From contig UQNO01000002.1 of the NCBI GenBank assembly GCA_900542475.1, positions 94,376 to 158,375 on the forward strand: a stretch of DNA of 64,000 bases, read 5' to 3'. Position numbers and translations under genes: made by a program. The stretch is from an uncultured Bacteroidota bacterium. Its GTDB lineage: Bacteria; Bacteroidota; Bacteroidia; Bacteroidales; F082. Under the pieces are notes generated by a model. That model was not told the origin of the DNA. It saw nothing but the letters and a program-made list of their open reading frames with translations, and searched no databases. How positions within the stretch are numbered: position 1 is the stretch's first letter; each line of letters opens with the position of its first letter. Below are positions 53,401 to 61,994 of the stretch, piece by piece.

Positions 53401-54459
53401 TTATTTGTTTTTTAGTATGTCAACGTCGCCGTATTTTGTGGTAATGTTTAGATAGCCGCACTCATCTTTGCCGTAAGAGCCTTGTCCGCTGATGTTTTTC
53501 TCGTTGAAGAAGCCCTTGAAGGTGATGTCGCCGTACAAGGCTTTTAGTTTGTAGTTGAACGAGGCGTTTTCGTCGAGATACAACACCACGTCGGTATATA
53601 TGCCGTCGATTTCGATTTTTGGACTGGGCGATGTCGAGGTGACCGACAAGTCGGAATACCTCAAATCGTCGGCGGCAATCATGTCCGTGAGGTTCCGCAC
53701 CTTCACATTGGAATAGTCCGTGAGGCTTAAGATGACTTTGTCGGCTTTCTCGATTCTTGTGTCCGAATATTTGTTTTTTAACTTGCCGTGACCCATATCG
53801 GTGATGAAAAGTTTGCTGTAACTCAATGTGCCGTCGATATGGTCGCATTTGTTGATTTTGGCGTCGCCGTATGCCAACTCCATGTATAATTGATTGACCT
53901 CGTCGATGTTGATATTGCCGTATTTCACACAAACTTGACAGTTTTGCAATGAGTTGATTTTGAGTTTGCCAGCCCTGAAATCGCCGTATTGGACATCGGC
54001 TTCTAATTTGTGGTTTGCCTCGTCAAGTATGATGTCGCCGTATTTCGTCTCGAGGTCCATGTAAACATCTCTTGGCACCCTCACGTTGTATCTTATGGTG
54101 ATGTCGCCTTTGAACGACCTGTAAGGATAGTCGCCAAACTCTGTTTGAGCCGATATTTTGTTGCCTTCTTTCTCGAACTCTATGTCGATGGAACGGAATT
54201 TCGCCTCGACCTTTTTCTCGTCGTCGCCATTCACCGAAATCTTGACTGAAAAATCTATTTGCGGCTTGTCCCATGTGGTGATGATGAAATCGCTGTAAGG
54301 TCCTTCCATCTCAAGTGTCGGATTGGCAGTCACCGTGAAGGTTTTCTCAATTGTTTTCTGTCTTTCGATTTTATAACGACTGTCATTGTCTCTGTAATCG
54401 TTTGCACTTGCGAAACATGTTGCCAGGCACAGTGCTGTTAAAATCAAAGTCTTTTTCAT
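53401..54459 (-). CDS. DUF4097-type exported protein
   Basis: A 352-residue protein with a signal peptide (LILTALCLATCFASA). The body is a repetitive beta structure with recurring phrases (KYGDIILDEAN, QYGDFRAGKLKI, KYGNINIDEVN, KYGDVDILKNK), typical of DUF4097/DUF2807-like beta-helical proteins. It follows an ECF sigma factor and an anti-sigma-like protein, a common Bacteroidetes arrangement in envelope-stress operons. It ends just before a strong terminator. Biochemical role unknown. Confidence 0.75.
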   Translation of the reverse strand: MKKTLILTALCLATCFASANDYRDNDSRYKIERQKTIEKTFTVTANPTLEMEGPYSDFIITTWDKPQIDFSVKISVNGDDEKKVEAKFRSIDIEFEKEGNKISAQTEFGDYPYRSFKGDITIRYNVRVPRDVYMDLETKYGDIILDEANHKLEADVQYGDFRAGKLKINSLQNCQVCVKYGNINIDEVNQLYMELAYGDAKINKCDHIDGTLSYSKLFITDMGHGKLKNKYSDTRIEKADKVILSLTDYSNVKVRNLTDMIAADDLRYSDLSVTSTSPSPKIEIDGIYTDVVLYLDENASFNYKLKALYGDITFKGFFNEKNISGQGSYGKDECGYLNITTKYGDVDILKNK

Positions 54460-54465
54460 GTCTTT

Positions 54466-55038
54466 TTATTTATTAATTTGTTCTGTAATCAATTCTATGG
54501 TTCTCAATTTGTTGTCGTAAATATGCTCGGTTATCGCCATCTGTCGTTCTTCATGCAGCGGTGCTATTTCCGCAAACACATCGCCCATGTCGAGAAGTTC
54601 GCGAATCACCGTGTTGATTTGTGTACGAGTGTCCTCATCGGCGTTTTTCATCACCTTTTCGAGATTATAGATGGTTTCATCGACTCGTGCCTCGTAAACT
54701 TTTCGCATCTCAACCAATTTGTTGTCAGCGGCTTGCGACTGGTTGACCGGTGTTTTTTTGTCCATCAAAATGCTGGAGATTATCATGAGGATTGTCACTG
54801 CCGCTGCCGCCACCGATGTCCAGGCCATGAAACGTATCTTGCGAACTCTGTCGTCATTCCGACCGGAACGGGGCGGAAAGGACAAGTCTCCTTCAACAGT
54901 GTGAGATTTCTCGACCTCGCTTCGTTTCGCCTGAAATGACGACCAAAGTCTTGCCTCGAACCTCTCTCGGCTTCCCTCCGGCATCTTCGCATCGTCAAAT
55001 GACATGCTGTTGTTTCTTATTTTGTCTTCTATATTCAT
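54466..55038 (-). CDS. Anti-sigma-factor-like membrane protein with REP-derived insert
   Basis: About 190 residues from ATG 55038 (MNIEDKIRNNSMSFDDAKMP). One membrane span lies near 80-100 (WTSVAAAAVTILMIISSILM), with a cytoplasmic N-terminus and a helical C-terminal part. Gene order after an ECF sigma factor suggests an anti-sigma or regulator role. Residues ~35-65 (QAKRSEVEKSHTVEGDLSF and PPRSGRNDDR) are encoded by a REP-like repeat (54851-54941) that also occurs at 55130-55179, so that part is not original family sequence. Confidence 0.72.
   Translation of the reverse strand: MNIEDKIRNNSMSFDDAKMPEGSRERFEARLWSSFQAKRSEVEKSHTVEGDLSFPPRSGRNDDRVRKIRFMAWTSVAAAAVTILMIISSILMDKKTPVNQSQAADNKLVEMRKVYEARVDETIYNLEKVMKNADEDTRTQINTVIRELLDMGDVFAEIAPLHEERQMAITEHIYDNKLRTIELITEQINK
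54851..54941. repeat. REP-like element inside the anti-sigma gene
   Basis: TCATTCCGACCGGAACGGGG and GAGATTTCTCGACCTCGCTT with TGAAATGACG match in style the element at 55071-55179 (TTTCGGCCGGAGCGGA, GAGATTTCTCGACTGCACTT, CGAAATGACA). The GAGATTTCTCGA core is itself near-palindromic. Confidence 0.7.
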
Positions 55039-55070
55039 GTTTCGTTTGTTTGTTTGTTTCTTTGTTTGTC

Positions 55071-55179
55071 GTCGTTTCGGCCGGAGCGGATAAATCTCTG
55101 CCATTTGAATTGTCCGGAATTGTCAACCGGAGATTTCTCGACTGCACTTCACTTCGTTACGTTCCGCTCGAAATGACAG
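55071..55179. repeat. REP-like element between anti-sigma and sigma genes
   Basis: The second copy runs from CGGCCGGAGCGGATAAATCT through GAGATTTCTCGACTGCACTT to CCGCTCGAAATGACAGTGG. Its end overlaps the last codons of the sigma factor, so the sigma C-terminus (ATVISSGT) is partly repeat-encoded. Confidence 0.7.
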
Positions 55180-55690
55180 TGGCGCGTAGTTTTTTCAATC
55201 CTCTTGCGTACTGCGACCGCACTGTCGATGCTGTTATTCCCATCTTTTTCGCTATCTCGTCGAACTCCATTCCGTCAATCAGTCGCAATGTTATCGTCAG
55301 GCGGTAGCCGTCGGGCAGATTGTTCAATGTCTCCTTTATTTTTTCTATCGGGTAGTCATCAAAATCGTCGTTGTCCTCAAAATCGTCGGCGGCATTGTCG
55401 ATTTCCTCGTAAAACGGTTCTTTTGAGCGTTTTCTGAACATATCGATGCTTTTGTTGATGGCGATGGTCTTCACAAAAGCCTTGAAATCGCGCTCGGAGC
55501 CTTCGAAATTGTCGAGGTTGTCGAACGTTTTCAGAAACGCGTCCTGTGTTATCTCCTCGGCGTCCTGTGCGTTCAGCACGATGCGGTACGAGGCGTTGAA
55601 AACAGCGTCGCAGCAGAGGTCGTAAAGCCTCATCAATGAGTCTTGCCTGCCTTTTCTCGCTCTTTCCAAGATAATGTTGAATCCCGACAT
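55157..55690 (-). CDS. ECF (sigma-70 family) RNA polymerase sigma factor
   Basis: 177 residues from ATG 55690 (MSGFNIILERARKGRQDSLM). Region 2 shows LYDLCCDAVFNASYRIVLN and DAEEITQDAFLKTFDNLDNF; region 4 ends with the helix-turn-helix MEFDEIAKKMGITASTVRSQ. A stretch of acidic residues (DDFEDNDDFDDYP) links the regions. The final residues come from a REP-like element. It heads a minus-strand operon with the anti-sigma-like and DUF4097 genes. A longer frame with 17 extra residues is possible but lacks homology. Confidence 0.9.
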   Translation of the reverse strand: MSGFNIILERARKGRQDSLMRLYDLCCDAVFNASYRIVLNAQDAEEITQDAFLKTFDNLDNFEGSERDFKAFVKTIAINKSIDMFRKRSKEPFYEEIDNAADDFEDNDDFDDYPIEKIKETLNNLPDGYRLTITLRLIDGMEFDEIAKKMGITASTVRSQYARGLKKLRATVISSGT

Positions 55691-55832
55691 TTTTGTCTGT
55701 TTTACATCTTTACTAACGAAAGAAAAGTGATTTTGCTGCAACGAAAATGAAAAAAATATTCGTTTTTCATAATGATATTCTCGAAGATTTTTTTATTTTA
55801 TGCAAATATAATAATTTATTTAGAAAAGGCGT

Positions 55833-55840
55833 TATCTTTG
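55833..55840 (+). promoter_or_regulatory. Bacteroidetes -7 box upstream of the HTH protein
   Basis: TATCTTTG followed by a C fits the TAnnTTTG consensus, 40 bases before the ATG at 55880. No good TTG box lies 19 bases upstream. Confidence 0.55.
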
Positions 55841-55879
55841 CAGTGCTTTTTTTAACGACTATTAAAACTGTTTTTAGAA

Positions 55880-56305
55880 ATGGAAAAAAGAGACCTTTCA
55901 AAAGAAGAGATAATTAGTTTGATTTCGGAATTTAAGTCCGAAGTGAGGAAAAACCTTGCAAAAAATGAGTTTTTTAACGAGCGGATTGCGGAGTTGACCA
56001 AGTTCTTGGGCAGTGTTTCTGAAATTAGCGCTGGCAAGAAGGCTGGAAATTCGCGCAAGCCTTACCCGCTCTCGAAGTGGGACCACGTGGTTCTTGATAT
56101 CATCAAGGAAAACGCAAAACCCACGACGAGCAAGGAGATATATGGGAGAGCCATGGTGTTGGCCAAGGAAAGAGGCCTCTCTATGGAAGAGTCGAAGATG
56201 AAATCGAAGATTAACCAGTGCTTGGTGAAACTGTCGAATCGTCGCGGCGATTTGAAAAAAATCAGATGCGAAGGCAAAGGGTTTGCCTATGCAATTTCAG
56301 AATAA
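55880..56305 (+). CDS. Small putative winged-helix DNA-binding protein
   Basis: A 141-residue charged protein, soluble, with an N-terminal helical coiled-coil-like part (SKEEIISLISEFKSEVRKNL) and a C-terminal domain (LSKWDHVVLDIIKENAKPTT, SKEIYGRAMVLAKERGLSME, VKLSNRRGDLKKIRCEGKGF) whose helix pattern and beta wing suggest a winged helix of the HARE/HB1 type. It has its own promoter and terminator, so it is a single-gene unit. Specific function unknown. Confidence 0.65.
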   Translation: MEKRDLSKEEIISLISEFKSEVRKNLAKNEFFNERIAELTKFLGSVSEISAGKKAGNSRKPYPLSKWDHVVLDIIKENAKPTTSKEIYGRAMVLAKERGLSMEESKMKSKINQCLVKLSNRRGDLKKIRCEGKGFAYAISE

Positions 56306-56360
56306 GGGTGGCAGTGTTCATACACTGGCATGCCGCTTTGAGTTCTGTTACAGGTTTGCT

Positions 56361-56396
56361 AAAAATGCCATAGAGCCGTTTCGGGCCCTATGGCAA
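56361..56396 (+). terminator. Hairpin between convergent genes
   Basis: TGCCATAG (56366-56373) pairs with CTATGGCA (56388-56395), with three further GC pairs after one mismatch. It lies between the convergent HTH and T9SS-cargo genes and may serve both; no T tract is seen. Confidence 0.5.
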
Positions 56397-56448
56397 AGTG
56401 ATTGTGTTGTTCCTGATTTATGCCGACAGGCTTGAAGAAACCCCTGCC

Positions 56449-57585
56449 TTATTTTACATGTACCTTGCAGATGCTCCAGCGTTGTCCGTTGTAGGCTTTC
56501 ACCATATAAATACCGGAAGTCAAAGATGACACGTCGATGATGTGTTTTTTTCCGTTGGCTTGACCTTGCATGACGCTCTTGCCGTTCATGTCGATGATTT
56601 CATAGCGTTGCAAACCTTCGAGGCTGATGGTCATTTCGTCTTGTATTGGGTTGGGATATACGACCACTATGTCCATGTCGGGCATTTTATGTTGGGAGAT
56701 GCCTTCGTAAGAAAGATATTTAAAGATATAGTCGCAGACATAGACGAGTTGGCCGCCGTCGTTGGCTGTTTCCCATGCGTAACCGAGTGGACGGTTGGCA
56801 AACTGGTCCCATGCATAGATGGGTTCCGGGTGATATGGCATGATTACATTGTCGATGGTGCAGGCTTCGTCGTAGGTGTAAGTCATGCGGTCAACGACCT
56901 GACTGCCGGAGCGTTTATCTCGTCGCAGGCAGTTGCCTTTGGCATCGAAGACTCTTTCCAAGCTTGAGTCGGTCACCCAGCCGTTTTGCCAATACGAGGA
57001 GGTTTCTGTGGTGCAGTTGCCTTCTTCGTCGTAGGCATAGGTGGTGAGAGCCGAGTTCGACCAACCGGTGCCTCCCCACGTGTCGTTGTATTCTTCGAGA
57101 CATTGCGTGCACAGCCCGTTTTCATTATAAGTATAGGTGCCGCGCATGAACAGCATGCCTCCGAGGGTCATTTCGTAACCTATGAGCCGGTCGCCTTCAT
57201 AAGTGTAGGTGTAGATGCCCTGCAACTCGAACCCGGAGCCGAAGTTGTTGTAGTTGGTGCGGGTGAGGCGGTGGTTGTCGTCGTCGTAGGTGTAGGTGAT
57301 ATAAGACGGGAAAATCCACTCGTTGTTGTGGTACTGATAACAGTTGATGCGGATTACATTGCCACGCTCGTCGTATTGCAGCGAGTCGATGAAGTCGTTG
57401 GTTTCGCCTCCCATGAGCGATGTGGAACGATACGCCTCCAACAGGTTGTCGGCATTGTAGTGGAATTGCACTTGGTCAACTTCATCGTCGGAGAATACTC
57501 GTTCGAGTAAATAATCCTGTGCCAATGCCACGCGGCACGACAGCAGAGCGATGATAAAGAAGGAAAATAGTCTAAAGTTTTTCAT
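56449..57585 (-). CDS. Secreted protein with T9SS C-terminal sorting domain
   Basis: 378 residues from ATG 57585 (MKNFRLFSFFIIALLSCRVA, signal peptide). The middle contains RHS-like short repeats (YTYDDDNHRLTRTNYNNFG, YTYEGDRLIGYEM, YAYDEEGNCTTET), and the end VYPNPIQDEMTISLEGLQRY to SGIYMVKAYNGQRWSICKV is a type A sorting domain. It would pass through the Por secretion system and be anchored or released at the surface. No enzymatic domain is evident. Confidence 0.82.
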   Translation of the reverse strand: MKNFRLFSFFIIALLSCRVALAQDYLLERVFSDDEVDQVQFHYNADNLLEAYRSTSLMGGETNDFIDSLQYDERGNVIRINCYQYHNNEWIFPSYITYTYDDDNHRLTRTNYNNFGSGFELQGIYTYTYEGDRLIGYEMTLGGMLFMRGTYTYNENGLCTQCLEEYNDTWGGTGWSNSALTTYAYDEEGNCTTETSSYWQNGWVTDSSLERVFDAKGNCLRRDKRSGSQVVDRMTYTYDEACTIDNVIMPYHPEPIYAWDQFANRPLGYAWETANDGGQLVYVCDYIFKYLSYEGISQHKMPDMDIVVVYPNPIQDEMTISLEGLQRYEIIDMNGKSVMQGQANGKKHIIDVSSLTSGIYMVKAYNGQRWSICKVHVK

Positions 57586-57725
57586 TTTAAATAGGTTATT
57601 TGTTATTTCGCGAACAAAAATAAATAAAAATTCAACACAAACAAGAAAAAATTGAAAAACAGTGCGTTTTTTTGTGTAATCGAACAATTTCCACTCATTC
57701 TGCGAGAGAATGAAATCAGAAAAAA

Positions 57726-59825
57726 CTATCCGATTCTGCTCCAGTCGAAGTCCCGCCCGAACTGTTGCGAGAAGTATTGTTTTGTGGCGTAGTGTTCTGG
57801 TTTTGACAGTGTTGGGTCGGTGTCGAGAAGCAGGTTCGCCATTTTTCTTGTGTGTCTGATGATAGGTTCGTCGTGTTGGAAGTCGCCGATTTTCATCTCA
57901 ATCATGCCGGATTGGCGTGTGCCTTGTGTCTCGCCGGGGCCCCTCAGTTGCAAATCTGCTTCCGCTATCTCGAAGCCGTCGTTGGTGCGCACCATCGTCT
58001 CCATGCGTTTTTTCCCTTCGCCGGTGAGTTTGTGGTCGGTAATCAGAACGCAGTATGATTGTTCGGCGCCGCGTCCTACTCTGCCCCTGAGCTGATGTAA
58101 CTGTGAGAGCCCGAATCTGTTGGCGTTTTCGATAATCATAACCGAGGCGTTAGGTACGTTGACCCCCACTTCGATGACAGTCGTTGCAATCATGATATGA
58201 GTCTCCCCGCGCACAAAACGCTGCATCTCCCAGTCTTTGTCCTCCGCCTTCATCTGACCGTGTACCACGCTGATATGATAGTCGGGTTCCGGAAAGTCGC
58301 GCGCCATTGCCTCGTAACCTTCCTGCAGATTTATCAAATCCATCTTCTCCGATTCCTTGATGAGCGGATAAACGACATATATCTGATGTCCTTCGGCAAT
58401 CTGTTTCTTCATGAAACCGATGACTGCAAGTCGTTGTTCCTGAAACACATGTGCTGTTTTTACAGGTTTTCTTCCAGGAGGCAGCTCGTCGATTTTAGAT
58501 ACGTCGAGGTCGCCGTATTGTGTCATCGCCAAGGTGCGGGGAATGGGTGTCGCTGTCATCACCAAGGTGTGAGGAGGGAATGTCGTCTTGTCCCAGAACG
58601 AAGCGCGTTGTGCCACTCCGAAACGGTGCTGCTCGTCGATGATGCAGAGTCCCAGGTTTTTGAAAACGACGGTGTCTTCTATCAAAGCATGGGTGCCTAT
58701 GATTATTTGGAGGTCGCCCTTGGCAAGGTCGGCAAGTATTTGTTTGCGTTCTGAAGCCTTTGTGCTTCCTGTGAGCAGGGCGAAGCGCACATTCATGTCT
58801 TCGAGTTGAGTCCGCAGCGTCTCAAGATGTTGAGTGGCGAGGATTTCCGTCGGTGCCATGAGGGCTGCCTGGTATCCGTTGTCGAGGGCCAGAAGCATTA
58901 TCATCAAAGCGACAATGGTTTTCCCGCTTCCCACGTCGCCTTGCAGGAGCCTGTTCATCTGATGTCCGCTCTTCAAGTCGGCCCGAATCTCCTTGACGAC
59001 ACGTTTCTGGGCGTCGGTGAGAGGAAAAGGCAGGTGTTCCTTGTAAAAGGTGTTAAAATAATCGCCGACTTGTTGAAACACAACGCTTCGGGTGTTTATC
59101 TGACGGTCTTTTTTATGAACCGAAAGCCGTAGCTGGAAGAAGAAATGCTCCTCGTATTTCAATCGTGTGGTTGCGCGTTTAATGTCGTTGCTGTTTGATG
59201 GCAGATGTATTTTGTAATATGCCTCTTTGCGTGATAAAAGTCTGTCTTGCAGCACCAAACTGTTTGGCAGCACCTCCGGAATCATGTTCCAGACTTGCAG
59301 AACGCATGTCTTGATGATTTTCGCGAGCTGTTTTGTGCCGAGACCGGCGTTTTTCATCTTCTCGGTGGTGTTGTAAACTCCTTGCAAAGCCTCGCCCGCC
59401 AAGCTGTCGGCGGGGTTGTAGTCCTCGACATCGGGGTGGGTGAAGTTGAAGCGGTTGTTGAACACGCTCGCCTTGCCGAATATGAGATATTTCTTGCCTG
59501 GCTGGAAGCGGTTTTTAATCCATTTCAGTCCTTTGAACCACACCAATTCGATTGAGCCGGTGTCGTCGGTGAAAATCGCCGTAATCCGTGTAACTCTTGG
59601 ATTTCCAAAGGTTTGCATATTGCTAACGGTTCCGACAAGCTGATAATAGACGTTGTCGTCGCAGATCTGACGCACCTTGTGAATCTGCGAGCGGTCGATA
59701 TATCTGAAAGGGAAATAATCCAGCAGGTCATGAAACGTGAAAATGCCCAGCTCCTTGTTCAGAAGCTCCGCCCGTTTCGGCCCAACGCCCTTGAGGTATT
59801 CTATTTTCGTCTGCAGCAAATCCAT
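57726..59825 (-). CDS. recG: ATP-dependent DNA helicase RecG
   Basis: A 699-residue SF2 helicase that remodels stalled forks and Holliday junctions. An N-terminal wedge/OB domain (YQLVGTVSNMQTFGNPRVTR) precedes Walker A in LLQGDVGSGKTIVAL near 293-307, a DEQH box in CIIDEQHRFGVAQRASF, motif III VMTATPIPRTLAMTQYGDL and QLRGRVGRGAEQSYCVL as motif VI. Length and motif spacing are those of full RecG proteins. Housekeeping gene. Confidence 0.97.
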   Translation of the reverse strand: MDLLQTKIEYLKGVGPKRAELLNKELGIFTFHDLLDYFPFRYIDRSQIHKVRQICDDNVYYQLVGTVSNMQTFGNPRVTRITAIFTDDTGSIELVWFKGLKWIKNRFQPGKKYLIFGKASVFNNRFNFTHPDVEDYNPADSLAGEALQGVYNTTEKMKNAGLGTKQLAKIIKTCVLQVWNMIPEVLPNSLVLQDRLLSRKEAYYKIHLPSNSNDIKRATTRLKYEEHFFFQLRLSVHKKDRQINTRSVVFQQVGDYFNTFYKEHLPFPLTDAQKRVVKEIRADLKSGHQMNRLLQGDVGSGKTIVALMIMLLALDNGYQAALMAPTEILATQHLETLRTQLEDMNVRFALLTGSTKASERKQILADLAKGDLQIIIGTHALIEDTVVFKNLGLCIIDEQHRFGVAQRASFWDKTTFPPHTLVMTATPIPRTLAMTQYGDLDVSKIDELPPGRKPVKTAHVFQEQRLAVIGFMKKQIAEGHQIYVVYPLIKESEKMDLINLQEGYEAMARDFPEPDYHISVVHGQMKAEDKDWEMQRFVRGETHIMIATTVIEVGVNVPNASVMIIENANRFGLSQLHQLRGRVGRGAEQSYCVLITDHKLTGEGKKRMETMVRTNDGFEIAEADLQLRGPGETQGTRQSGMIEMKIGDFQHDEPIIRHTRKMANLLLDTDPTLSKPEHYATKQYFSQQFGRDFDWSRIG

Positions 59826-59959
59826 AACTACCGATGATAGTTTTTTGCAAAAATAGTGAAAAAGTTGTTATGAATGAGGGATTTTTTTGTGTTTTTGCAC
59901 CTGATAGGTTCGCTAATCGTGATTTTTGAAAATAAGCGTTATGCTTGTCTTGTATATGA

Positions 59960-60150
59960 GAACGCAGGAAAATTTCATTCGGCACAAGAGTTTGCATGGC
60001 GAGTTCTGCGCATTCAGCGTAGATTTGTTTCAGACTGTCGTGAAGGGTCTGTGCCAAATGCCGGCAAAGTGTAAGAAATCCTTTGCCAGCCGAAGCCTGG
60101 GCAGTAACGAACAAAAACAGATTAGGAAACATCTCGCGACCGCCATGTTT
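59960..60150 (-). pseudogene. DUF3987 (primase/helicase-like) fragment
   Basis: On the minus strand HGGREMFPNLFLFVTAQASA, then GKGFLTLCRHLAQTLHDSL, resembles the start of the DUF3987 ATPase core, including its Walker A (TAQASAGKG). The match spans ~60 residues and both sides are missing. Full family members exceed 400 residues and live in integrated elements. The remaining bases of the recG-lysS gap hold only the lysS promoter. Confidence 0.55.
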
Positions 60151-60201
60151 CGTTAAAAAAACAATTATCGTTAAAAATAATTTACTTTTCGGAAAAAACT
60201 G

Positions 60202-60209
60202 TATCTTTG
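60202..60209 (+). promoter_or_regulatory. Bacteroidetes -7 box upstream of lysS
   Basis: TATCTTTG followed by CACC, 43 bases before the lysS ATG, fits the TAnnTTTG consensus and the usual short leader length. Confidence 0.65.
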
Positions 60210-60251
60210 CACCCAAGTACATCTTTAGAAAAGTAAAATAAGAATATAACA

Positions 60252-61967
60252 ATGTTAAGCGAACAAGAACAAATCAGGAGAAATTCATTACAAGAACTTT
60301 ACAAACTCGGTATTAATCCTTATCCGCAGGCGGCGTTCGACGTGAACGTGACGACTGCACAGATAAAAGAACAATTCGACGACAACAATCTCTCGAAGTT
60401 CGAGAACATCAGCATTGGCGGGCGTATCATGAGTCGTCGTATCATGGGCGCTGCCTCGTTCTGTGAGCTGCAGGACTCCCACGGTCGCATCCAACTTTAT
60501 CTGAACCGCGACGAGATTTGCCCTGGCGAGGATAAGACGATGTATAACGTGGTGTTCAAACGTCTTCTCGACATCGGCGACTTCATCGGTGTGAAAGGCT
60601 TCGTGTTTCGTACACAGATGGGTGAGGTCTCTGTTCATGTCAAAGAGCTGAAGGTGCTCTGCAAGTCGCTGCGCCCACTGCCTATCGTGAAAGAGAAAGA
60701 CGGCGTGAAATACGACGAGTTCAGCGACCCGGAGCTCCGCTACCGTATGCGTTATGTGGACCTTGTCGTGAATGACAAAGTGAAGGATATTTTCATCAAA
60801 CGTACTAAAGCCATCGACAGCATACGTCGTTTCTTCAATGAAAACGGCTATGTCGAAGTCGATACACCCGTCCTTCAGTCTATCCCGGGAGGAGCCTCGG
60901 CTCGTCCGTTCATCACACATCACAACGCTCTCGACATACCGATGTATCTGCGTATCGCCAATGAGCTTTACCTGAAACGTCTTATCGTCGGCGGCTTCGA
61001 TGGAGTTTATGAGTTCTCGCGCAATTTCCGCAACGAGGGCATGGACCGCTCGCATAACCCGGAATTTACCGCACTTGAGATCTATGTTGCATACAAAGAC
61101 TATCTCTGGATGATGGACTTCACCGAGGAGATGATATGCCGCTGCGCCCATGACGTTCTCGGCACCGACACTCTGCGCGTCGGCGACAAGGAAATCAGCC
61201 TGAAACGTCCATTCAAACGTATCTCGATGATAGACTCCATCAAGGAAAACACCGGCATCGACATCAACGGAATGAACGAAGAACAACTGCGCGAGGTGTG
61301 CAAGAAACTTGGTGTCGAAATCGACGAGTCGATGGGCAAAGGCAAGCTCATAGACGAGATTTTCGGCGCGAAATGCGAAGGAAACTATATCCAGCCGACA
61401 TTTATCACCGACTACCCCGTCGAGATGTCGCCGCTCTGCAAACGTCATCGTGACAACCCTGAACTGACAGAGCGTTTCGAGCTGATGATTAACGGAAAAG
61501 AGGTCGCTAATGCCTACACGGAGTTGAACGACCCTATCGACCAGCGCGCACGCTTCGAGGAGCAGGCAAAACTCGCCGGACGCGGTGACGACGAGGCTAT
61601 GCTTATAGACCAAGACTTCTTGCGCGCCCTGGAATATGGTATGCCTCCTACATCAGGAATGGGTATCGGAATCGACCGTTTCGTGATGCTGCTCACCGGT
61701 CAGACACAAATCCAGGAAGTGCTTCTCTTCCCGACAATGCGCCCTGAAGTGCATAAGAAAGTCGCTACAAAAGAAGACTTCATGGCTGTCGGCGTGCCGG
61801 AAACATGGGCGGAAGTGCTCGTGAAACAAAACTACACGTCTGTCGAGCAGATGCAGTCGGAAAAGCCGTCGGCATTGCGCGAGAAACTCAACGGTATCCG
61901 TAAAAAAACAAAAATGGAGGTGCCGGCACTGCAACTTGAAGAAGTAGAGAAATGGATAAATCAGTAA
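60252..61967 (+). CDS. lysS: Lysine--tRNA ligase (class II)
   Basis: A 571-residue class II synthetase. An N-terminal OB anticodon-binding domain ([40 protein letters not shown]) is followed by motif 2 in [19 protein letters not shown] and motif 3 in [15 protein letters not shown]. The protein is longer than E. coli LysS (about 505) because of a C-terminal extension after motif 3 ([20 protein letters not shown] to EVEKWINQ), as seen in other Bacteroidales. Essential translation gene. Confidence 0.97.
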   Translation: MLSEQEQIRRNSLQELYKLGINPYPQAAFDVNVTTAQIKEQFDDNNLSKFENISIGGRIMSRRIMGAASFCELQDSHGRIQLYLNRDEICPGEDKTMYNVVFKRLLDIGDFIGVKGFVFRTQMGEVSVHVKELKVLCKSLRPLPIVKEKDGVKYDEFSDPELRYRMRYVDLVVNDKVKDIFIKRTKAIDSIRRFFNENGYVEVDTPVLQSIPGGASARPFITHHNALDIPMYLRIANELYLKRLIVGGFDGVYEFSRNFRNEGMDRSHNPEFTALEIYVAYKDYLWMMDFTEEMICRCAHDVLGTDTLRVGDKEISLKRPFKRISMIDSIKENTGIDINGMNEEQLREVCKKLGVEIDESMGKGKLIDEIFGAKCEGNYIQPTFITDYPVEMSPLCKRHRDNPELTERFELMINGKEVANAYTELNDPIDQRARFEEQAKLAGRGDDEAMLIDQDFLRALEYGMPPTSGMGIGIDRFVMLLTGQTQIQEVLLFPTMRPEVHKKVATKEDFMAVGVPETWAEVLVKQNYTSVEQMQSEKPSALREKLNGIRKKTKMEVPALQLEEVEKWINQ

Positions 61968-61994
61968 TTAACCAATTTTACTTATAATACAACA

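Noticed and set aside
60288..61613. 441-residue minus-strand frame opposite lysS
   Set aside because: It is antisense to a clear lysine-tRNA ligase and has no recognisable motif.
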